From an uncultured Bacteroidales bacterium (GTDB lineage: Bacteria; Bacteroidota; Bacteroidia; Bacteroidales; Paludibacteraceae), in assembly GCA_903929065.1 (NCBI GenBank), contig CAIYTJ010000183.1:1-11186 (forward strand): a stretch of DNA of 11,186 bases, written 5' to 3'. A program made the position numbers and the translations under genes. Numbering within the stretch: position 1 is the stretch's first letter; every line of letters begins with the position of its first letter. The notes beneath the pieces were generated by a model. It saw only the letters and a program-made list of their open reading frames with translations. It searched no databases and was not told where the DNA came from. Positions 7,207 through 11,186 of the stretch are shown piece after piece.

Positions 7207-7881
7207 TTATTTTGTAGCCAGCCGTTCCACTTCACTCCAGTTTACCACGTTCCAGAAAGCTTTGGCATAGGCTGCCCGTTTGTTTTGGTATTTCAGGTAA
7301 TAGGCATGTTCCCATACATCGAGGGTTAGGACGGGTGTACCCTTAACTTTTGAAATGGACATTAGAGAATTGTCCTGATTGGGAGTGGAAATAACACTTA
7401 ATTTACCAGTACTGTCTTTAATCAGCCACACCCATCCTGAACCGAAACGATTCAACGCTGCCTTTTCAAATTCGGCTTTGAAAGCATCGACACTTCCGAA
7501 ATTATCAACGAGCATTTTTTGCATTTTGGCCGACATGGGTGCAGTTCCTGCAGGAGCCATGATGGTCCAGAAGAAACTGTGGTTCCACACTCCGCCGCCG
7601 TTATTGCGTACGCCGGTTTGCAAATCTACCGGCAGTTGATCGAGGTTCTGAATCAGCTCCAACACATCTTTCTTGTAAAGTTCGGGATGTTTTTCCAGCA
7701 ATTTATTCAGGTTGCTGACATAAGTGGCATGGTGCAAATCGTGGTGAATGCGCATAGTTGTGCTGTCGATGTATGGTTCGAGGGCATTGTACTTGTAGGG
7801 CAGTGCAGGCAGTTTATACTGGCCGTAACTGAGTACCGAAAAACAAAAAGCGAAAAACAAAAAGGTGTTGATACGTTTCAT
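7207..7881 (-). CDS. sodA: Exported superoxide dismutase (Fe/Mn family)
   Basis: 224 residues. It converts superoxide to hydrogen peroxide and oxygen. The N-terminus is a signal peptide (basic MKR, hydrophobic 5-17, probable cut after SYG at residue 20), so the mature enzyme, starting near QYKLPALPY, should act outside the cytoplasm. C13 is not in a lipobox. All four metal ligands are present: H46 (RIHHDLHH), H101 (WNHSFFW), D188 and H192 (DVWEH). The active-site glutamine follows the Mn pattern (Q169 in STPNQD, with G97 four residues before H101), yet the VWNH context resembles Fe enzymes, so it may be cambialistic; the symbol is tentative. The gene is monocistronic and divergent from an oxidoreductase gene. 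No clear promoter box was found in its leader. Confidence 0.95.
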   Translation of the reverse strand: MKRINTFLFFAFCFSVLSYGQYKLPALPYKYNALEPYIDSTTMRIHHDLHHATYVSNLNKLLEKHPELYKKDVLELIQNLDQLPVDLQTGVRNNGGGVWNHSFFWTIMAPAGTAPMSAKMQKMLVDNFGSVDAFKAEFEKAALNRFGSGWVWLIKDSTGKLSVISTPNQDNSLMSISKVKGTPVLTLDVWEHAYYLKYQNKRAAYAKAFWNVVNWSEVERLATK

Positions 7882-8148
7882 AATTGTAAATTTAAATGAT
7901 TAAGATTACTTTTCTTTTATAACGCTTCATTTGTTGGATTTGTTTATTATTTTTTATACGTATACAATTAATTAATCGACCAAAATCACTGCATTAAAGC
8001 AATTTAATAAATCCATTTTCTGTTGATTTAGTAGAATTGATGCAAACTATGTGAACATACTTGAATCATTTCTGTTTTGCTTCTACTTTTAAATAAAACA
8101 TTCCGGAAATTCCGGTTGTGATTATTAATCTAAAATGTAAAAATTAAA
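7882..8148. promoter_or_regulatory. Divergent regulatory region between sod and the MDR oxidoreductase
   Basis: 267 bp of very AT-rich sequence with no coding potential. On the + strand, TTG at 8061-8063, a 20-bp spacer and TACTTTTA at 8084-8091 (seven of eight matches to TAnnTTTG) make a plausible promoter for the oxidoreductase, with a start near 8097. The palindromes TATACGTATA (7955-7964) and ATTAATTAAT (7968-7977) lie nearer sod. No good - strand -7 box for sod was recognised. Confidence 0.5.
8103..8115. promoter_or_regulatory. Palindrome, candidate operator in the MDR gene leader
   Basis: CCGGAAATTCCGG is a perfect 6-bp inverted repeat about one central base, overlapping TTCCGGAA at 8101-8108. 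It sits about 12 bp after the -7 box and 33 bp before the ATG at 8149, where a repressor could block the start of transcription. It is GC-rich within an AT-rich leader. Operator function is inferred from position and symmetry only. Confidence 0.4.
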
Positions 8149-9081
8149 ATGAAAACAGTAAGAATTCACGAGTATGGGAATGCTAATGTTCTTCGCATTG
8201 AAGATTTACCTGTCCCAACAATTGCAAAAGATGAACTATTAATCAAGATTCATGCCGCCTCCATCAATCCTTATGACTGGCAGGTACGCGAAGGTATGTA
8301 TAAAGATATGAGCCAAACTAAACTGCCAATAACATTAGGACAAGATTTCTCCGGAACGGTTGAAAAAGTGGGTGGTTCGGTAACAGGTTTTAAAGTAGGC
8401 GACAAAGTATATGGAAGGACTTCAACGCAAATGGATGGTTCGTACGCCGAATATGTTGAAGTCAAAGCAAGCGATGTGGCTTTAATGCCTAAAACCATTA
8501 ATTTCGACGAAGCAGCCACCTTGCCACTAGCAGGAACAACTGCCTGGGAAACATTGATAACCCGCGCCCGGATTCAGAAAGGACAGCGGGTTTTGATTTT
8601 GGCAGCATCGGGCGGTGTAGGTTCACTGGCCGTGCAACTGGCTAAAAACAAAGGTTGCTACGTGATTGGAACTACCTCGAGAGTCAATTTCGATTTTGTG
8701 AAAAGGCTCGGTGCCGATGAAGTGTTCGATTATATGAGCGAAGATTTCAGTGTAAACCTCAGGGATGTGGATGTGGTGCTTGATACTATCGGCGGTGCCG
8801 TTCAGGAAAAAGCATTTAAGGTTATGAAAAGGGGCGGTACACTTGTTTCCATTAAAAGCCAACCCAATAAGGAACTGGCAGAAAGGTTCGGCGTAAATGG
8901 CGAATTTGTATTAGTGAGTCACAATACGCATATTTTGAATGAACTCAGGTCGTTGATTGAAATGGGGCAAATCCATGCGGTTGTCGACAAAGTGTTTAAG
9001 TTTAATGATGTAAAACTAGCCCAGGATTATAGCCAATCCGGCAAAGCCAGGGGCAAAATAGTATTGGAAATTGCGAACTGA
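8149..9081 (+). CDS. Zinc-independent NADP-dependent oxidoreductase (MDR family, quinone oxidoreductase-like)
   Basis: 310 residues with the medium-chain dehydrogenase/reductase layout. An N-terminal GroES-like domain (about 1-120, with the AASINPYDW loop at 37-45 and LGQDFSGTVEKVG at 63-75) is followed by a Rossmann domain whose nucleotide loop AASGGVGS is at 152-159. The C-terminal VVDKVFKFNDV...GKARGKIVLE tail is typical of the quinone oxidoreductase branch. Cysteine and histidine zinc ligands are absent, as in zeta-crystallin/QOR-type enzymes, which use NADPH to reduce quinones or activated double bonds. It probably acts in the cytoplasm on reactive carbonyl or quinone compounds (family inference). 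It has its own candidate promoter and palindrome, is divergent from sod, and is likely monocistronic given the structured region after its stop. The specific substrate cannot be read from the sequence. Confidence 0.92.
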   Translation: MKTVRIHEYGNANVLRIEDLPVPTIAKDELLIKIHAASINPYDWQVREGMYKDMSQTKLPITLGQDFSGTVEKVGGSVTGFKVGDKVYGRTSTQMDGSYAEYVEVKASDVALMPKTINFDEAATLPLAGTTAWETLITRARIQKGQRVLILAASGGVGSLAVQLAKNKGCYVIGTTSRVNFDFVKRLGADEVFDYMSEDFSVNLRDVDVVLDTIGGAVQEKAFKVMKRGGTLVSIKSQPNKELAERFGVNGEFVLVSHNTHILNELRSLIEMGQIHAVVDKVFKFNDVKLAQDYSQSGKARGKIVLEIAN

Positions 9082-9116
9082 TGAGGTTTGCATTCTCTGG
9101 AAACGTTCCACTTAAA

Positions 9117-9152
9117 GCCGGCGGGGAAACCACCGGCAGTGGGCGTCCCCGG
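9117..9152. repeat. GC-rich self-complementary segment
   Basis: A markedly GC-rich block inside AT-rich spacer DNA. CGGGGA (9122-9127) pairs with TCCCCG (9146-9151), and inside it CCAC (9130-9133) pairs with GTGG (9139-9142) around a CGGCA loop, giving a two-part hairpin. An alternative pairing is GCCGG (9117-9121) with CCGGC (9133-9137). No T-tract follows directly, so it is not a standard terminator. It could be a REP-like repeat, an RNA structure at the 3' end of the MDR transcript, or a remnant of foreign DNA. Confidence 0.5.
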
Positions 9153-9156
9153 AAAT

Positions 9157-9183
9157 TGTTACCCGATGGTTGTAACATTTTTT
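9157..9183 (+). terminator. Weak intrinsic terminator after the MDR gene
   Basis: TGTTAC (9157-9162) pairs with GTAACA (9172-9177) around a 9-nt loop, followed by six T (9178-9183). The stem is short and has only two G-C pairs, but the position, 75 bp after the stop and before the next gene, fits. The GC-rich hairpin just upstream may assist. Confidence 0.45.
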
Positions 9184-9236
9184 ATTGAAGTTTGTTATAA
9201 TGTTTACTCTCTTATGAACCACTAAACATTTAAACT

Positions 9237-10025
9237 ATGACTCCTGTAACCGACTCCAAAACCATCGTTTTTATTCACGGCCTTTTCATGAATTCAGAAA
9301 GCTGGAAACCGTGGATACAGTATTTTGAGAAAAAAGGATTCACTTGTCACGCACCTGCATATCCGTTTCACGAAGGAAATCCTTCGGAACTACGAAAAAA
9401 CCCGAACCCGGAATTAGGAAAAATTACTTTTAGCGAAGTCATTTTCAGTTTATCATATTTCATCGATTTATTACCCGAAAAGCCTATCCTCATTGGACAT
9501 TCAATGGGTGGGCTTACCGTTCAGAAACTGATTGAATTAAACAAGGGCGTTGCCGGAATCTGCATCGACCCTGCCCCACCTGCCGGCGTTTTCAGTTTTA
9601 AATGGAGCTTTCTGAAAGCAAACCTGTCCACCATCAATCCGTTGAAGGGCGATTCGGTGTGCCTTCCCACCGTTGCGTGGTATCAATACGCGTTTTGCAA
9701 CACCATGACGTTGGAAGAAACCGCCGTGGAATACGAGAAATTTGTAGTTCCCGAAAGCAGGAACATTGCCCGCAGCAGCATTCGTGAAGATGGAAATATC
9801 AATTTTTCAAAACCACATAACCCACTTCTGTTTATTGCCGGCGAAAAAGACCATATCATTCCGTTGTCGCTGGTGAAAAAGAACTTCGAAGCTTTTAAAG
9901 TCAAAAACAGCCGCACAGACTTCAAACAATTTGCCGACCGGACGCATTATATTTGCGGACAAAAAAACTGGGAAGAAGTGGCGGGATATATAAATAACTG
10001 GATCAAAGACATAAAAACTGCATAG
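9237..10025 (+). CDS. Alpha/beta hydrolase
   Basis: 262 residues without a signal peptide, so a cytoplasmic serine hydrolase. The alpha/beta fold markers are in order: FIHGLF at 12-17 (oxyanion-hole HG), nucleophile elbow GHSMGG at 87-92 with S89, acid D205 in AGEKDHIIP, and base H237 in RTHYICGQ. A lid-like insertion lies at about 118-170. The length is typical of the family, whose members include esterases, lipases, haloperoxidase-like and C-C bond hydrolases, so the substrate is unknown. It opens a tight forward cluster: the next gene starts 3 bp after its stop, indicating cotranscription with the SRPBCC and DHFR-like genes. No clean TAnnTTTG promoter was found in the roughly 50 bp before the ATG, so either the promoter is degenerate or transcription reads through from upstream. 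Confidence 0.9.
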   Translation: MTPVTDSKTIVFIHGLFMNSESWKPWIQYFEKKGFTCHAPAYPFHEGNPSELRKNPNPELGKITFSEVIFSLSYFIDLLPEKPILIGHSMGGLTVQKLIELNKGVAGICIDPAPPAGVFSFKWSFLKANLSTINPLKGDSVCLPTVAWYQYAFCNTMTLEETAVEYEKFVVPESRNIARSSIREDGNINFSKPHNPLLFIAGEKDHIIPLSLVKKNFEAFKVKNSRTDFKQFADRTHYICGQKNWEEVAGYINNWIKDIKTA

Positions 10026-10028
10026 AAT

Positions 10029-10520
10029 ATGAATACGAATCAACAAGTACTGAAATCCGTGCCGGTAGTTGTGGAAGAAATCTACAAAGCATCGCTCGAA
10101 AAAGTCTGGAACGCCATTACCGACGAAAACCAAATGAGAGAATGGTTTTTTCCTGAAATGAAATCGTTTAAACCGGTTGTCGGATTCGAAACTCAATTTT
10201 ACGTGATGGCAAACCGCGTGAATTACCTGCACCGTTGGAAGGTGTTGGAAGTGGTTCCATTTAAAAGGCTCTCATTCGAATGGAAATATCCCGATTATTC
10301 GGGCGACTCATACGTGGTTTTTGAAATTTCGGGCGACAGTAAAACCACTGAAATGAAATTCTCGCATTTCGGAATTGAAACTTTTCCGCAAAACAATCCC
10401 GATTTTTCGCGCGAAAGCTGCACCGGCGGATGGAATTATTTTATCGGCAAAAGCCTGAAAGAATATCTGGAAAAAGAAGAAGACGCCAATGCGGATTATG
10501 CCCCGGATTTTCAAATATAA
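10029..10520 (+). CDS. SRPBCC (START-like / AHSA1) domain protein
   Basis: 163 residues, one SRPBCC helix-grip domain of the AHSA1 type, a hydrophobic-cavity fold that binds small lipophilic ligands. Family marks: EEIYKASLEKVWNAITDENQMREWFFP near 16-42, the LSFEW strand at 81-85, TEMKFSHFGIE near 107-116, and the closing helix GGWNYFIGKSLKEYLEK at 133-149. There are no catalytic residues that would fix a reaction. The eukaryotic Aha1 name reflects fold similarity, not Hsp90 activation here. The ATG is 3 bp after the hydrolase stop and the next gene begins 13 bp after this stop, so all three are probably one operon. Such genes often sit beside DHFR-like, glyoxalase-like or HxlR/ArsR-regulated small-molecule genes (established pattern), but no regulator is visible in this window. 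Confidence 0.88.
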   Translation: MNTNQQVLKSVPVVVEEIYKASLEKVWNAITDENQMREWFFPEMKSFKPVVGFETQFYVMANRVNYLHRWKVLEVVPFKRLSFEWKYPDYSGDSYVVFEISGDSKTTEMKFSHFGIETFPQNNPDFSRESCTGGWNYFIGKSLKEYLEKEEDANADYAPDFQI

Positions 10521-10533
10521 CAAATTAAGAACA

Positions 10534-11103
10534 ATGAGAAAACTTATTTTATTCAATATGATTACACTCGACGGGTTTTTCGAAGGCGAAAACCAATCCT
10601 TGGAGTGGCACAACGTGGATGATGAATTCAATAAATTTGCGGTGGCGCAACTCGAAACAGCCGACACACTGGTTTTCGGTAGAATTAACTACGAATTAAT
10701 GTCTGGTTACTGGCCAACGTCCCTTGCATTGGATGATGACCCGACTGTTGCCGGAATAATGAATTCGATTTCAAAAGTTGTTATTTCCACCACACTGGAA
10801 CAAGTTGAGTGGGAAAATACGCGGTTAGTTCGCGAAAATGTCAGGGAAGAACTCGGGAAACTGAAACAACAACCCGGCAAACATATTTTTATTTTCGGAA
10901 GCGCCGAACTGGCTTCGTCCATTCTTGAAATGAATCTGATTGACGAATACCGGATTATGATTAATCCGGTGGTTCTGGGGCATGGTAAACCGTTATTCTT
11001 AAATGTAAACGATAAGCTGCACCTGAAACTTATCGACACAAAAGTCTTTAAATCGGGAAATGTATTACTTTATTACGAGCCTGAAAAGCAGGCAAATCAA
11101 TAA
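10534..11103 (+). CDS. RibD C-terminal / dihydrofolate-reductase-like family protein
   Basis: 189 residues from the ATG at 10534. The frame also has an ATG at 10489, but that lies inside the end of the SRPBCC gene, and the family's conserved N-terminus is MRKLILFNMITLDGFFEG, so the inner start is preferred. The fold is that of RibD-C/DHFR: TLDGFF at 11-16, LVFGRINYELMSGYW at 46-60 and the nucleotide-binding FIFGSAELASSIL at 119-131, with NPVVLGHGKPLF at 144-155 near the end. Related proteins are NADPH-dependent reductases, but members like this are rarely characterised and are usually neither true folate nor riboflavin enzymes (family knowledge). It is third in the cluster, 13 bp after the SRPBCC stop. 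A further frame starts 18 bp later. Confidence 0.88.
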   Translation: MRKLILFNMITLDGFFEGENQSLEWHNVDDEFNKFAVAQLETADTLVFGRINYELMSGYWPTSLALDDDPTVAGIMNSISKVVISTTLEQVEWENTRLVRENVREELGKLKQQPGKHIFIFGSAELASSILEMNLIDEYRIMINPVVLGHGKPLFLNVNDKLHLKLIDTKVFKSGNVLLYYEPEKQANQ

Positions 11104-11121
11104 TTTTTTAAATTAAAACCA

Positions 11122-11186
11122 ATGGAAACAATTAATAAAACAAAAGCAAGGGTCAGGACAAAAACTGACCGCGTCAGGAAGACAAA
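11122..11186 (+). CDS. Start of a further reading frame, cut by window end
   Basis: An ATG at 11122, 18 bp after the DHFR-like stop and behind an A-rich leader, opens a frame that stays open for the remaining 21 codons (METINKTKARVRTKTDRVRK...). Position and spacing suggest the fourth gene of the cluster. The METINKTK opening resembles the start of many small SRPBCC proteins of this phylum, but the following residues are unusually rich in Arg, Lys and Thr, so I do not assign a family. Confidence 0.4.
   Translation, partial: METINKTKARVRTKTDRVRKT

Noticed and set aside
7519..7899. 126-codon frame antisense to sod
   Set aside because: It is a shadow of the sod gene, whose metal ligands and full length are intact.
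9117..9183. Cobalamin or other riboswitch before the hydrolase cluster
   Set aside because: No B12 box or other known aptamer core was recognisable, and the GC-rich hairpin is too short for one.
10489..10533. Upstream ATG for the DHFR-like gene
   Set aside because: It lies within the SRPBCC coding sequence, and the family N-terminus begins at the ATG at 10534.
1..11186. CRISPR array, insertion sequence, prophage or defence system
   Set aside because: No spaced direct repeats, transposase, integrase or defence-type domains were seen; most genes are of housekeeping or small-molecule type.

Overview
The window reads as ordinary chromosome of a Bacteroidota bacterium, probably an anaerobic or facultative member of the Bacteroidales/Marinilabiliales type (inference). 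The promoters that can be read follow the Bacteroidota pattern (TTG, about 20 bp, TAnnTTTG). Start codons lack Shine-Dalgarno sequences and sit in A-rich leaders. The DNA is AT-rich, and the protein types (B12-dependent methylmalonyl-CoA mutase, fused PutA, exported superoxide dismutase, exported YbhE-like lactonase) fit that phylum. No rRNA, tRNA, CRISPR array, transposase or phage gene was seen.

Layout. Positions 3-524 hold the C-terminal cobalamin-binding end of the methylmalonyl-CoA mutase large subunit, cut by the window edge and closed by a strong terminator. Next is a monocistronic ApbA/PanE-type reductase (+), convergent with an OsmC-family peroxidase-like gene (-); the two share a bidirectional terminator. 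OsmC is divergent from an exported beta-propeller lactonase (+). The lactonase converges on a 3.5 kb bifunctional proline-catabolic putA gene (-), with a 16-bp perfect hairpin between them. Upstream of putA lies a 331-bp gap dominated by a 20-bp perfect inverted repeat that looks like the terminator of the next gene, an exported Fe/Mn superoxide dismutase (-). Divergent from it is a zinc-independent quinone-oxidoreductase-like MDR gene (+), whose leader carries a neat palindrome.

The right end is a tight forward cluster: alpha/beta hydrolase, SRPBCC/AHSA1 domain protein, RibD-C/dihydrofolate-reductase-like protein, and the first codons of a further reading frame. Gaps of 3, 13 and 18 bp suggest one transcript. 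Between the MDR gene and this cluster is a short, strikingly GC-rich, self-complementary segment.

Functionally the left part is central metabolism (propionate/succinate interconversion, proline to glutamate). Several single genes have oxidative or reactive-compound themes (OsmC, SOD, quinone oxidoreductase-like), and the right cluster is an accessory small-molecule operon of unknown substrate. I see no clear undescribed multi-gene system. The most worthwhile items are the altered active site of the PanE-like protein, the GC-rich hairpin at 9117-9152, the palindrome in the MDR leader, and the unassigned four-gene cluster.
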